A stretch of 64,000 nt of DNA, from the NCBI GenBank assembly GCA_023265395.1, contig JAHFTX010000003.1, positions 53,948 to 117,947 on the forward strand, in the 5' to 3' direction. A program made the position numbers and the translations under genes. Positions within the stretch are counted from its first letter, which is position 1. Each line of letters opens with the position of its first letter. This DNA is from Thermoplasmata archaeon. Lineage in GTDB: Archaea; Thermoplasmatota; DTKX01; JAHFTX01. Below are positions 18,592-27,297 of this stretch, one piece after another. The notes under the pieces were generated by a model. That model had not been told where the DNA came from. It did not search any database and saw nothing but the letters and a program-made list of their open reading frames with translations.

Positions 18592-19917
18592 CTACTTCTT
18601 CCACTCCTTGAGCTTAGCGGTCGCCTGGCGCAGCTCCTCGGGGGACCATTCCCGCTCCTGGTTGAGATAGAGCTCCCGGAGCATCGGGTCGGGAATCATC
18701 TGCGCGATCTGCGGCGGGACGAGTGCGGAGACCTCCGCCTCACCCATGGAATTGACCATCCGGACCTTGCGTAGTGTTGCGTAGCGCAGGCGGTCCTGGA
18801 CCACCCGCCGTTCCGAGGGCAGCTGTCGGCGGCGGCTGATCGTGTTGATGTCGAATCGGTGGATCCAGTTCTCCTTGTCCTTGGCCTTGAGGATCACCAT
18901 GGCCAGGATCAGCGCCGTCCCCATGAACACCAGGCCGATCATCAGCGGGTCGGAGGTGATGACGGTGGCGGTCTCGAGGCTGTCGTAGATCGCCGTCGAG
19001 AAGCTGTCGGAATCGTGGCGGCTCTCGTCGAAGACGATCTTGCCACCGGCCGGGAGCAGGTACTCGAAGAGGCTGGTGATGAACTCCATGTTGCCGTTGC
19101 CTTCGCTGGGAGTGCCCGGCCTGCCGCCGCCGCGGGCGACCATCTCGTTGATGAAGATGCCCGGGTCCGAGATGAATATCGCATGCCCCGTGAAGGGGTT
19201 GGTAGGGTCACGTACCTCGGCGACGATGACGATGAAGCTCTGGGCGTCGTGGAGGGAGACCTTGCCATCCCCGTCGCGGTCGACGAAGCTGTCCTTCGAG
19301 CCGTTGGCGAGGATGCGCAACGGTTGTTCGTCGGGCTCGAGGCTCTCGTTGGCGGGAGGCACGTACAGGCCGGTGGCCGAGTTGAGCACCAGCTCGTATT
19401 CGTCGCCGCTGAGTTCGGCGTGCACCCGCGGGAAGGAGATGTTGTTGTCGAAGTTGCGGTCCCACATCGGGCCGCCCAGGAAGTTGACGTTGAAGTTGCG
19501 CGCCAACGAGTTGGCGTGGGCCTGGGGGGTGTCGTCGGCGACGATGAGGCAGCCCCCGCGGTTGTAGTGCTCTTGGAGGGCGTCGACTTCGGAGTCGCGA
19601 TAGGCATGTTCGACGCCCAACGCAAGGTAGCAGACCTTGGCGGGTTCTGCGACGTTGCGCAGCAGCGCAGGGGAGCTGACCATGCTCAGCATCTCGTAGC
19701 GCGGGTTGCCCTCGGTGGTGACCTCCTTGCTGAGGTTGGCCGCCAAGTCCGAGACCTTGAACCAGTCCGTGGTCGAGTCGTTGGGATCGGGGTAGGGCGA
19801 GATCGACGGCTTTGCGTCCTTTGCGTTGATTGCAGGCACGAGGACGTAGCTCAGTACAACGGCCACCAACAGGATGACGGCAACGAGGCGCTTGGCGTAG
19901 ACCGTCAAGTCGACCAT
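18592..19917 (-). CDS. DUF4350-like membrane-anchored protein
   Basis: The 441-aa protein has an N-terminal helix (about residues 10-30), an outside domain resembling the GATase-like DUF4350 fold (VCYLALGVEHAYRDSEVDALQEHYNRGGCLIVADD), and a second membrane helix (about 343-363), followed by a cytoplasmic tail ending in EWSPEELRQATAKLKEWKK. The region SFVDRDGDGKVSLHD, near residue 212, looks like an EF-hand calcium loop. DUF4350 genes commonly accompany MoxR and DUF58 in prokaryotes, which supports the call. It starts at ATG 19915-19917 with a clear TATA element about 45 nt upstream and is the first gene of a four-gene operon. Confidence 0.78.
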   Translation of the reverse strand: MVDLTVYAKRLVAVILLVAVVLSYVLVPAINAKDAKPSISPYPDPNDSTTDWFKVSDLAANLSKEVTTEGNPRYEMLSMVSSPALLRNVAEPAKVCYLALGVEHAYRDSEVDALQEHYNRGGCLIVADDTPQAHANSLARNFNVNFLGGPMWDRNFDNNISFPRVHAELSGDEYELVLNSATGLYVPPANESLEPDEQPLRILANGSKDSFVDRDGDGKVSLHDAQSFIVIVAEVRDPTNPFTGHAIFISDPGIFINEMVARGGGRPGTPSEGNGNMEFITSLFEYLLPAGGKIVFDESRHDSDSFSTAIYDSLETATVITSDPLMIGLVFMGTALILAMVILKAKDKENWIHRFDINTISRRRQLPSERRVVQDRLRYATLRKVRMVNSMGEAEVSALVPPQIAQMIPDPMLRELYLNQEREWSPEELRQATAKLKEWKK

Positions 19918-19960
19918 TTTGGCGCGTGCCCCCCGAACCAGGCCAGCCCAAGGTGGCCGG

Positions 19961-19970
19961 GGTATATAGA
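19961..19970 (-). promoter_or_regulatory. TATA box of the DUF4350-MoxR-DUF58 operon
   Basis: Reading on the minus strand the element is TCTATATACC. Transcription about 25 nt downstream would give a leader of about 20 nt before the ATG at 19917. The rest of the gene-free stretch 19918-20180 is AT-rich between about 20030 and 20110, and it also holds a 12-bp palindrome (19979-19990) and an inverted repeat (20047-20062). No gene is convincing there. Confidence 0.6.
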
Positions 19971-20180
19971 CCTTGTAACGAGGCGCCTCGCGAGGAGCAT
20001 TCGGTGGCCCATATATGCCATCGCTTCACCATTTCCCCAACTTTGAGGATAACAGATTATCCCATAATGTACATCAATGAATCTTATTGTCGTAAAAAAG
20101 TCATCTAGTGAATGGGGTGGCATCCCACTTCGCAGGGGGCTGGGCGCAAGGCGAGCATCTACCGATGGTCCGATGGAGGG

Positions 20181-20519
20181 CTATAGGTAGGAGCGGTAGG
20201 AGCGCTCCTCCTCTTCGGCGACCTCAGCAGCAGCCGACTTCTGCTTGACGATGTCGAGGGTGAGGATCATGTGACAGGGGATCAGACGCATGTTCCCGCC
20301 CTCGCCCTTGTGGGCTTTGGCGTCGAGCTCGATGACCACTGCCTCGAGACTGCCTAGTCCGGAGTACTCGCGGAAGATGCCCTCGCTGATGATCGGGGTG
20401 TCGCGGGTACCCAGCGAAGTGATGCGGTAGTGGGAACCCTCGACCAGCCGCAGTGGGACCCTCTCGGCCTCGGGGGCCGTCTGGGTAGGGCCCTTTGCCG
20501 TCGCTCCGCGCTTGGCCAT
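20181..20519 (-). CDS. Small conserved-looking beta-rich protein, unknown
   Basis: The 112-aa protein has a disordered N-terminus (about 20 residues), a core predicted as mostly beta strand (PLRLVEGSHYRITSLG, GIFREYSGLGSLEAVVIEL, NMRLIPCHMILTLDIV) and an acidic C-terminal tail. The core resembles a small Sm-like or SH3-like barrel, but I cannot name a family. It starts at ATG 20517-20519, three bases after the stop of the double winged-helix regulator, so the two are cotranscribed. A nucleic-acid or protein-binding accessory role is inference. Confidence 0.6.
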   Translation of the reverse strand: MAKRGATAKGPTQTAPEAERVPLRLVEGSHYRITSLGTRDTPIISEGIFREYSGLGSLEAVVIELDAKAHKGEGGNMRLIPCHMILTLDIVKQKSAAAEVAEEEERSYRSYL

Positions 20520-20522
20520 CCC

Positions 20523-21443
20523 CTACGCCCCCTCCGCCTGAGCCGAAAGATGCAGGATATTTTCCTTATAACTTTGCATGGCGACGTGAGCGTGGGCCTC
20601 GCTCAGCTGCCACGCCTTGCGCAGGTCTCCATACCGGATGCGGTACCCCTTGGTCGGCGGTCGGCTCTGTCCGTCGAGGGTCACGCGCTCGATGAGCATC
20701 ATCGACTCGAGGGTGTGCAGGTGTCGACCGACCGAGGGCTTGCTCGTATGCAGCTTCGAAGCCAGCGCTTCGTGGGAGGACGGGACCTGCGGCTGGGGCA
20801 GCAGGCAGTCCCAGAAGAGCCGGAAGGCCATCGAACGCGCGAGTGGCCCGCCGGTCCCGCGGGCATCGAGGTAGCCTAGCTGTTCGAGCCATCCGACGGT
20901 GCACTGGCGCAGCTTGCGCCGCTGGCGCTCGAGGGTAAAGGTGCCCACTGTCAGCCAGAAGGGGATGGCCGTCTGCACCGGCAGCGCCCGTGCCCCTTCG
21001 GGGGCAGGCGCGCCGAAGGCCTCGGCCAGAAGGTCCGCCATCCTTGCGTTGCGCGCCAAGGCTCCGCGCACGTGGGCGGCGGTCACCTCCCAGGCCAAGG
21101 GCAGCTCGAAGTGCGCCAGATGGTAGGCGCGTGCCCCACCCTCCACCCCTGCCGTATCGAGCAAGCCCATCCGATGGAGCTTGCCCAGGTGACGGTAGAC
21201 CGTCGGGGGGCTCGTCTGCAGCCGCTCTTGCAACTGCTCGATGCTCCAGGTGCGGTCAGGCGCTCGCACCAGCGTCTCGAAGAGGCGGAACGGGACCGAG
21301 GCGGTGACCTTGCTGACGGGGGTCTTGGGATCGTACCCTTCTGCCAGGTAGCCGCTGGCACGCAACAGGCGCAGCGCGGTGGTGCGCCAGTCCTCCTCGG
21401 GAGCCGGAGACGGCAGGTCTTGCAGCGAGAGGGAGAAGGTCAC
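20523..21443 (-). CDS. Transcription regulator with two winged helix-turn-helix domains
   Basis: The 306-aa protein holds two MarR/ArsR-like winged-helix units: residues about 50-98 (PFRLFETLVRAPDRTW, then LQERLQTSPPTVYRHLGKLHRMGLL) and 204-256 (SMAFRLFWDCLLPQP, then LASKLHTSKPSVGRHLHTLESMMLI). Each is preceded by a GYL motif (RASGYLAEG and EQLGYLDAR), so the protein looks like an internal duplication of about 150 residues. Recognition helices carry TSPPTVYRHL and TSKPSVGRHL. I start at GTG 21441-21443 (TFSLSLQDL); the longer frame runs under the divergent plus-strand gene. The 96-bp divergent region suggests control of itself and of the aldolase-like/mtnA genes. Confidence 0.8.
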   Translation of the reverse strand: MTFSLSLQDLPSPAPEEDWRTTALRLLRASGYLAEGYDPKTPVSKVTASVPFRLFETLVRAPDRTWSIEQLQERLQTSPPTVYRHLGKLHRMGLLDTAGVEGGARAYHLAHFELPLAWEVTAAHVRGALARNARMADLLAEAFGAPAPEGARALPVQTAIPFWLTVGTFTLERQRRKLRQCTVGWLEQLGYLDARGTGGPLARSMAFRLFWDCLLPQPQVPSSHEALASKLHTSKPSVGRHLHTLESMMLIERVTLDGQSRPPTKGYRIRYGDLRKAWQLSEAHAHVAMQSYKENILHLSAQAEGA

Positions 21444-21510
21444 GGGCTCCGCGGCAGATGGGCGCCACGGACCAAAACCCTTGGCCGCGGGCCGCCGTCG
21501 GGGGACAGGC

Positions 21511-21518
21511 CTATCTAC
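21511..21518 (+). promoter_or_regulatory. TATA-like box of the aldolase-like/mtnA transcript
   Basis: CTATCTAC lies about 25 nt before the ATG at 21540, the spacing expected for a leaderless archaeal mRNA. It sits inside the 96-bp divergent region shared with the double winged-helix regulator. Confidence 0.35.
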
Positions 21519-21539
21519 CGGTCGCCAGGATGGGGCGAC

Positions 21540-22124
21540 ATGGCGCTGCCCCGCGCAGGTGCGCCCACGCCCGTGCGCGAGGACCTCGGTGCGATCTGGC
21601 GCAGCGCAGCGACGGTCGTGACCCTGCAGTCGGTCTCGCCCGCGCCGCCGACGGACAACGAGGTCCCTCTGCTCGTCGACCTCAGCCACAAGCTCGGTGC
21701 GGCGCTGGGTCCGAGCACCTGCGCGACGCTGAGCCTGCGGGCACGTTCGGGGCTGCTGCTCTACTATGGTGCGCTGGCCCAGGCCCACGGGGGCGCGGTC
21801 GTCAAGCTCGTCGAGCTCGATCCTTTGCAGGGGCGGGCGTTGATCGTCGGCGCCCACACGAGCGCCGACGTGCGCCTGCCCTGGCTCGTCCACCGAGCGA
21901 TTCCCGAGGCCCTGGTGCTCCTGTGGGGGGCTGTGCCGCGCCCAGCCGACGTCGCGACGCTGGCATCCCCGTCGATTGGCGCGCTCACCTCCCTCGAGGA
22001 GATGGCCCAGGCGGTGCCCCAGATTCGTTCGACCGGTGTCCTCATCGCCGGGGACAAGTCCCTGCTGTGGGCCCGCACTCCGCAAGCGCTCCTGCATCGG
22101 TTGGGCATCGGCACGGGGGACTAG
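21540..22124 (+). CDS. Class II aldolase/adducin-like protein, apparently degenerate
   Basis: The 194-aa protein loosely follows the class II aldolase fold: SHKLGAALGPSTCATLSLRARSG corresponds to the family's glycine/serine phosphate loop region, VKLVELDPLQGRAL to the segment before the substrate loop, and HTSADVRLPWLVHRAIPEA to the usual S-S-E-x-x-x-H helix. The usual metal-binding His-x-His after that helix is absent (VLLWGAV instead). The match is mine by eye and is weak. It ends one base before mtnA. In 5'-deoxy-sugar salvage, MtnA products are cleaved by class II aldolases, so the pairing makes sense, but this copy may be non-catalytic or misassigned. Confidence 0.55.
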   Translation: MALPRAGAPTPVREDLGAIWRSAATVVTLQSVSPAPPTDNEVPLLVDLSHKLGAALGPSTCATLSLRARSGLLLYYGALAQAHGGAVVKLVELDPLQGRALIVGAHTSADVRLPWLVHRAIPEALVLLWGAVPRPADVATLASPSIGALTSLEEMAQAVPQIRSTGVLIAGDKSLLWARTPQALLHRLGIGTGD

Positions 22125-22125
22125 G

Positions 22126-23139
22126 ATGCGGGTGGTGTCGGAGGGCGTGGCGCGCGAGCTGCCAGCGCTCTGGTACGACCAGGGGGTGCTCCATCTGATC
22201 GACCAGCGGCGGCTGCCGCTGCACCTGGAGATCGTCCAGGCGGGCGACCTCGAGGCCGTCTGCACCGCGATCAGGGACATGACGGTCCGCGGTGCTCCGG
22301 CGATCGGCGCGGCGGCCGCCTTTGGGATGGCCCAGGCGCAGCTCCGCCGTGACGACCTTGGACACGCAGCCGCGCGCTTGCGCGCGACGCGGCCGACGGC
22401 GTTCGACCTCTTCGACGCGATCGCCGCGATGGAGGCCGCTGCTGCCGTGGGCCAGGACCTCGCGGTCGCAGCGGCAGCCTACGTCGCGCGGACCGTCGAC
22501 CGCTGCCGCCGCATCGGCGAGCACGGGGCTGCGCTCCTGACCGAGGGGAGCAGGGTGCTCACCCACTGCAACGCCGGAGCGTTGGCGACGGTCGACTGGG
22601 GCACGGCACTGGCCCCCCTGCGCGTGGCCCACCGCGCCGGGCGACGGCTCTTCGTCTATGCCGACGAGACCCGCCCGCGGTTGCAGGGGGCACGACTGAC
22701 GGTCTGGGAGCTGCTCAACGAGGGCATCCCCCATGCGCTGATCGCCGACAACGCCGCAGGGCTCTACCTGCGGCGCCGCGAGGTCGACTTGGTCATCGTC
22801 GGTGCCGACCGCATCGTCGCCAACGGCGATGTCGCCAACAAGATCGGCACCTACGAGAAGGCGGTGGTCGCCGCTGCCAACGGCGTGCCCTTCTACGTCG
22901 CGGCCCCCGCGAGCACCTTCGATTCCTCGCTTCCCCACGGCGACTCGATCCCCATCGAGGAGCGCGATGCCTCCGAGGTCACGCATCTCGAGGGGGTGCA
23001 GGTCGCCCCCTTCGGCACCTCCGTCCGCAATCCCGCCTTCGATGTCACCCCCCACCAGCTGGTCAGCGGTTACATCACCGAGCATGGCATATTCGCTCCC
23101 GGCGACCTTGGGCGCCTGCAGCAGCTGTCCGCCCGCTAG
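22126..23139 (+). CDS. mtnA: S-methyl-5-thioribose-1-phosphate isomerase
   Basis: The 338-aa protein of the aIF2B/MtnA family has the diagnostic motifs DMTVRGAPAIG (substrate phosphate), HCNAGALAT with catalytic Cys148, DNAAG, and GADRIVANGDVANKIGTY with catalytic Asp228. These assign it to the methylthioribose-1-phosphate isomerase branch, which turns the aldose to methylthioribulose-1-phosphate in methionine or 5'-deoxyadenosine salvage, rather than to aIF2B or ribose-1,5-bisphosphate isomerase. It starts at ATG 22126, directly after the TAG of the aldolase-like gene. No other methionine-salvage gene is seen. The TPR gene follows 65 bp later. Confidence 0.92.
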   Translation: MRVVSEGVARELPALWYDQGVLHLIDQRRLPLHLEIVQAGDLEAVCTAIRDMTVRGAPAIGAAAAFGMAQAQLRRDDLGHAAARLRATRPTAFDLFDAIAAMEAAAAVGQDLAVAAAAYVARTVDRCRRIGEHGAALLTEGSRVLTHCNAGALATVDWGTALAPLRVAHRAGRRLFVYADETRPRLQGARLTVWELLNEGIPHALIADNAAGLYLRRREVDLVIVGADRIVANGDVANKIGTYEKAVVAAANGVPFYVAAPASTFDSSLPHGDSIPIEERDASEVTHLEGVQVAPFGTSVRNPAFDVTPHQLVSGYITEHGIFAPGDLGRLQQLSAR

Positions 23140-23204
23140 TCGCTGCCCGCCTCGAGCGCCGAAAGGTCTTTGCGCGCTGCAGCAGAGGGAAACGCGGACG
23201 AACC

Positions 23205-25439
23205 ATGGCGGCGCCGACCTCCGCGACCGACCCGCCCCTGACCGAGGACCCTGCCGAGCTGCGCAAGGTCGCCGCCCTGTGTCAGGAGCTGCTGGATGCC
23301 GATGGCACCAACCCCGTGCTCTGGAACAACAAGGGGGTCCTGCTCGACCGACTTGATGACCACGAGGGGGCGCTGGCGTGCTACGCCAAGGCGGTCACCC
23401 TCGATCCGCGCTACGACGTCGCGTGGTTCAACAAGGGTAACACCCTGGTGTACCTGGACCGCTGCGAGGAGGCGCTGACCTGCTACCACGCCGGGCTGTT
23501 ACTCGATGCCGCGGATGAACCGACCCTCCATGACATGGTGGCCACGCTCGCCGAGGCCGGTCAGGGGCGCAAGGCGCTCGCGCTCTTCGACCGTGTGCTC
23601 GATGACCGACCGCGGGAACCCCGGTTGTGGTGGGCACGGGGTCTGCTCCACGAGCTATTGCGCCGCCCCGCCGACGCGCTGACCGACTACCAGACCGCCC
23701 TGCGACTGGCCCCCGAGTTCGCGGCCGCGCACGTCGCGCGGGGCAACGTGCTCTTCGAGATGGCCCGATTCGACGAGAGCTATCGAACCTACGAGGCAGC
23801 GCTGCGGCTGCTCCCCGAGGACGTCGAGCTCTGGAACAACATGGGCTTCGTCCTCTACTCCCTGGGGCAGCAGGAACGCTCGCTGGCCTATTACGAGAAG
23901 TCGCTGACCCTCAACCCCGAGTACAAGGTCGCCTGGTACAACAAGGGCTACACCCTGCAGTCGCTGGGTCGCCTCGAGGAGGCGATCGTCGCCTACGACC
24001 ACGCCCTGTCCCTCGACCCCGACGACGAGGTGCTCCTCAACAACCGCGGCAACGCCGAGTACAACTTGCGCCGCTATCCGACGTCGATCCCGTTCTTCGA
24101 GCGCGCGCTGGCGCTCGTGCCGGAGTACGACATCGCCCTCAACAACATCGGCAACGCCTACGACAAGATGGGCCGGCATGACGAATCCCTCCTCTGGCAC
24201 GAGCGCGCGCTGGCCGTCAACCGTCGATTCGACTATGCCCATTACGCCCGCGGCTATGCGTTGCACAAGCTGGGTCGCGACCGTCAGGCGCTGGCCTCGA
24301 TCAACCGTTCGCTGGAACTCAACCCCGACTACGAATACACCTGGATGACCAAGGGGCAGGTGCTGCTCGCCCTCGACCGGCCCGAGGAGGCGCTCGACTG
24401 CTTCGACCGGGCGTTGCAGCTGCAGCCGCGGTTCGTCGACGCCTGCCTCGGCCGCGCGGACGTCCTCGAGCGACTGGGGCGACCCGCCCAGGCCACCGCG
24501 GCGCTCGAGGTGGCACTGGGTCATGCCGACCTCCTGCTCGTGCTCTCCCCGCAGGACTACCTGCTCTGGCTCGCCAAGGGGCAGGTGCTGCAGCGGTTGC
24601 TGCGCGCCGAGCAGGCCATCGCAGCCTTCAGTCGCGGGCTGGCGATCAAGGGGACCCATCCCCCGTTGCTGCGCGCGCGCGCCGGTCTGTTGCTGCGCCA
24701 AGGCGACGATCCCGCAGCCCTGCAAGACCTGCAGACGCTCTGCGCCGAGGTCCCCACCATCGACGACTGGGCACTCCTGGCCGAGACACAGGCGCGGTGC
24801 GGTGACTCCCAGCAGGCTCTGGGGACCCTCAACACGGCCCTCAAGTCGGATGAGGGGCGAAGCGGGCGCATCTTCCTCGCGCTGGGGCGGGTCCATCAGG
24901 CGCGCGGCGACCTGCCGCTGGCGATCAGCAACTTCGCGCGCGCGGCGGAGCTCGAGCCTGGCGATGCGCCTGTGCAGTACGCCCTGGGGGCGGCGCACTT
25001 GCACGCAGGGACGCCATCGCTTGCTACCGTGGCACTGCGGGCTGCGGTCGCTGCCGACCCCTACGATGCGATCGCCTGGGTCGCGCTGGGGCGGGCCTGT
25101 GCGTTGCAGCAGGACCATCCGGGCGCGATCGCGGCCTTCGAGCGCGCCCTGGCGCTCGACGAACAGCATGAGGGGGCATGGGCAGGCCTGGCCTCCTGCG
25201 CGCAGGGGCAGGGGCGCCGCGAGCGCGCGATCGATTGTGCGACAGCGGCGTTGCGCATCGACCCAGATAGCGCAGAGGCACGGGAGGTGCTGACGGCCTT
25301 GGGTGAGCCACTGCCCGAAGGTCTCGAGCCTTCGCCGCCCTCGCCCCCGGTGCCGGTGGCAGCGACCGAGCCTAGCGCGCGCTCCCAAGACGCTCCTGCG
25401 CCCACAGCCCCCACCGTTGCTCGACCTGAGCATCGGTGA
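23205..25439 (+). CDS. Large tetratricopeptide repeat protein
   Basis: The 744-aa protein consists almost wholly of about 20 TPR units of 34 residues, recognisable by repeated patterns such as NPVLWNNKGVLLDRLDDHEG, VAWYNKGYTLQSLGRLEEAI and YTWMTKGQVLLALDRPEEAL. The last 40 residues are a Pro/Ala-rich tail. No signal peptide or membrane helix is visible, so it should be a cytoplasmic interaction scaffold. It starts at ATG 23205. Its last 68 bp overlap the 3' end of the convergent secretion ATPase gene, and both frames are well supported there. Partner and function are unknown. Confidence 0.9.
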   Translation: MAAPTSATDPPLTEDPAELRKVAALCQELLDADGTNPVLWNNKGVLLDRLDDHEGALACYAKAVTLDPRYDVAWFNKGNTLVYLDRCEEALTCYHAGLLLDAADEPTLHDMVATLAEAGQGRKALALFDRVLDDRPREPRLWWARGLLHELLRRPADALTDYQTALRLAPEFAAAHVARGNVLFEMARFDESYRTYEAALRLLPEDVELWNNMGFVLYSLGQQERSLAYYEKSLTLNPEYKVAWYNKGYTLQSLGRLEEAIVAYDHALSLDPDDEVLLNNRGNAEYNLRRYPTSIPFFERALALVPEYDIALNNIGNAYDKMGRHDESLLWHERALAVNRRFDYAHYARGYALHKLGRDRQALASINRSLELNPDYEYTWMTKGQVLLALDRPEEALDCFDRALQLQPRFVDACLGRADVLERLGRPAQATAALEVALGHADLLLVLSPQDYLLWLAKGQVLQRLLRAEQAIAAFSRGLAIKGTHPPLLRARAGLLLRQGDDPAALQDLQTLCAEVPTIDDWALLAETQARCGDSQQALGTLNTALKSDEGRSGRIFLALGRVHQARGDLPLAISNFARAAELEPGDAPVQYALGAAHLHAGTPSLATVALRAAVAADPYDAIAWVALGRACALQQDHPGAIAAFERALALDEQHEGAWAGLASCAQGQGRRERAIDCATAALRIDPDSAEAREVLTALGEPLPEGLEPSPPSPPVPVAATEPSARSQDAPAPTAPTVARPEHR

Positions 25440-27177
25440 TGGTCCCTTCGGCGCGTTGCGTCGAGAGGAGCCCGAACTGGTCGACCGCACCTGCGACGGC
25501 GTGCAACCCCAGTGGCCGCGTGCTGCCTTGCGCACGCGCCAAGGAGACCTGGGTGTGCAGCAGGCGGCCCCGCAGCTGCGCCTCTGCCGCAAGGTGTTCG
25601 ACGCTCCAGGCCCACCGCTGCGCCAGTCGGGCCAGCAAGGGGGAGCCCTCCCAGGGTCGGCCACGGACCAGCGCATCGAGGGTCGGGTCATAGGTCAGCA
25701 GCTCCTCCGACCGCGAGGGGTCCGATCGATCCACCTCCGAGAGGGCGACGACCCGCCGCCGCTGCTCGGCACCGCCGCCGGGACGACGGATGCCACAGAC
25801 GACCAGGGCGTCGGTCACCGCATAGCTCTCGGGTGCGACATGCAGGTCGTGCACCACCCGTCGGTAGACCTCCACGGCGCTACTGCCATGGATCGTCCCC
25901 AGTACGCTGCTGGCGGCCGCGCCGGTGCGCATCGCCTCATAGAGCACCGCGGCTTCCTCGCCCCGGACCTCGCCCAGCACCAACGCCGAGTCCCCCAGCC
26001 GCAGGCAGAGTCGCAGGGCGTCGACGGCGGAGGTGCCTGCACCACCAAGGGTCGAACGCACGCTCAACGCCTGGACCTGGTAGCCCTCGTCGGCCAGCGC
26101 GCGCACCGGAAGCTCCGGGGTGTCCTCGATCGTCAGGATCCGCTGGTGCCGTGGCAGCTGGGCGACCAGCGCCGCCAGGAGCGCGGTCTTGCCCGCCCCG
26201 CGTGGTCCGGCCACCAGCAGGGTCGCCTGTCCGTCGAGCAGCAGCCACAGCAGCCCTCCGGCTTCTGCGCTGAGCGCACCGCACGCGATGAGCATCGGCA
26301 GTGTCCACGGTTCCGTGGCATGTCGCCGGATCGCCAGGGCGACGCCATGGTGGGAGAGTGGCGGTCCGACCACGGTGGCACGGCTGTGGAAGATCGGCAG
26401 GTCGCACTCGAGGTGCGGCCGAGCTTCCGAGAAGGGCTGCCCGCTCTCGTGCTGCAGCCGCGCCAGCACCGCGACGAGCTCGCGCTCTCCCAGCAGCACG
26501 TTGGTCAGCGCCCGTCCTCCTAGGCGCACGTCGTCGAAACCCCCCAGCGCGACGTAGATCGGCCGGCGGTACGCCGGCGCGTCGATGTAGAGGTCCTGCA
26601 GGTGCGGGTCGCCCAGCAGGTGTTCCAGCACGCCCAGCCCTGCGGTGTACTGCACCACCGTGGCCGTCAGACGCTCCCGCAGGGTCGCCAGCTCCTCGTG
26701 GTTGGGTGCGCAGGCGACGAGCGTTGGATCCTCCTGCAAGGCTCCGGAGATGACGCGCTCGGCACGTCGCCGCAGGTAGGCTCGCGCCTGGGCAAGCGAG
26801 CCCAGCGGCTGGTCACCCTCCTCGCGCTCGAGCAGCCGCGTGCGAGTCTGCAGCACCAGGCTCGCCAGCGGTGGGGGCAGACGGTACTCCCAAGGGGCCA
26901 GGTGGTACCACAGCCCCGGCGCGGCAGCAGGTGTGCCCAGCACCACGACTGCGCGATCGAGCTCGTACCGCACCAGTGGCGTGCCCTCGGTCGGCAGGGC
27001 AAGACTCACCCATGCGCCGCTGAAGGGGGGTCGCGAGCGCTCGCCGCTGCGCAGCAGGTGGGTGATCGCCTGTTGATAGCGCGCGAGGCCATCGGCGCTG
27101 CCCTCGATGGTCAGTCGCCGCCGCAAGTGGGCGAGCCGTTGGAGGCCGTCGGAGACGGAAGGCTGATGTGCCGACAC
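25372..27177 (-). CDS. Type II/IV secretion system ATPase family protein
   Basis: The 601-aa VirB11/GspE/archaeal pilus-type ATPase has Walker A GPRGAGKT (residues 324-331), an Asp box ILTIEDTPEL, Walker B ALVLGEVRGEE near residue 395 with EAMRTGAA, and a His box GTIHG. The N-terminal 300 residues match the archaeal form with the YIDAP...IYV segment before the motor. Such ATPases power assembly of pili or archaella from the cytoplasmic side. The usual TadC/FlaJ-type membrane partner and pilin genes are not adjacent, so it stands alone. I start at GTG 27175-27177, preceded by a GGGGGAGCGGAG ribosome site. It is divergent from the 1579-aa surface protein gene. Confidence 0.9.
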   Translation of the reverse strand: MSAHQPSVSDGLQRLAHLRRRLTIEGSADGLARYQQAITHLLRSGERSRPPFSGAWVSLALPTEGTPLVRYELDRAVVVLGTPAAAPGLWYHLAPWEYRLPPPLASLVLQTRTRLLEREEGDQPLGSLAQARAYLRRRAERVISGALQEDPTLVACAPNHEELATLRERLTATVVQYTAGLGVLEHLLGDPHLQDLYIDAPAYRRPIYVALGGFDDVRLGGRALTNVLLGERELVAVLARLQHESGQPFSEARPHLECDLPIFHSRATVVGPPLSHHGVALAIRRHATEPWTLPMLIACGALSAEAGGLLWLLLDGQATLLVAGPRGAGKTALLAALVAQLPRHQRILTIEDTPELPVRALADEGYQVQALSVRSTLGGAGTSAVDALRLCLRLGDSALVLGEVRGEEAAVLYEAMRTGAAASSVLGTIHGSSAVEVYRRVVHDLHVAPESYAVTDALVVCGIRRPGGGAEQRRRVVALSEVDRSDPSRSEELLTYDPTLDALVRGRPWEGSPLLARLAQRWAWSVEHLAAEAQLRGRLLHTQVSLARAQGSTRPLGLHAVAGAVDQFGLLSTQRAEGTITDAQVEQRWGLWAQERLGSAR

Positions 27178-27297
27178 GCTCCGCTCCCCCTACGCGGCGG
27201 CACCTGACCCCGCCCCCAAGAGCCTGCCGGTGGGGTCCTTCGACCGCAGGGATTATCATCGCCGCCGTCGTCAGAGCGGAGAAGGAGGGGCAAGAGC

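Noticed and set aside
19905..20123. 72-aa minus-strand frame in the AT-rich gap
   Set aside because: It covers the DUF4350 promoter and start, and its base use differs from all neighbours; no ribosome site.
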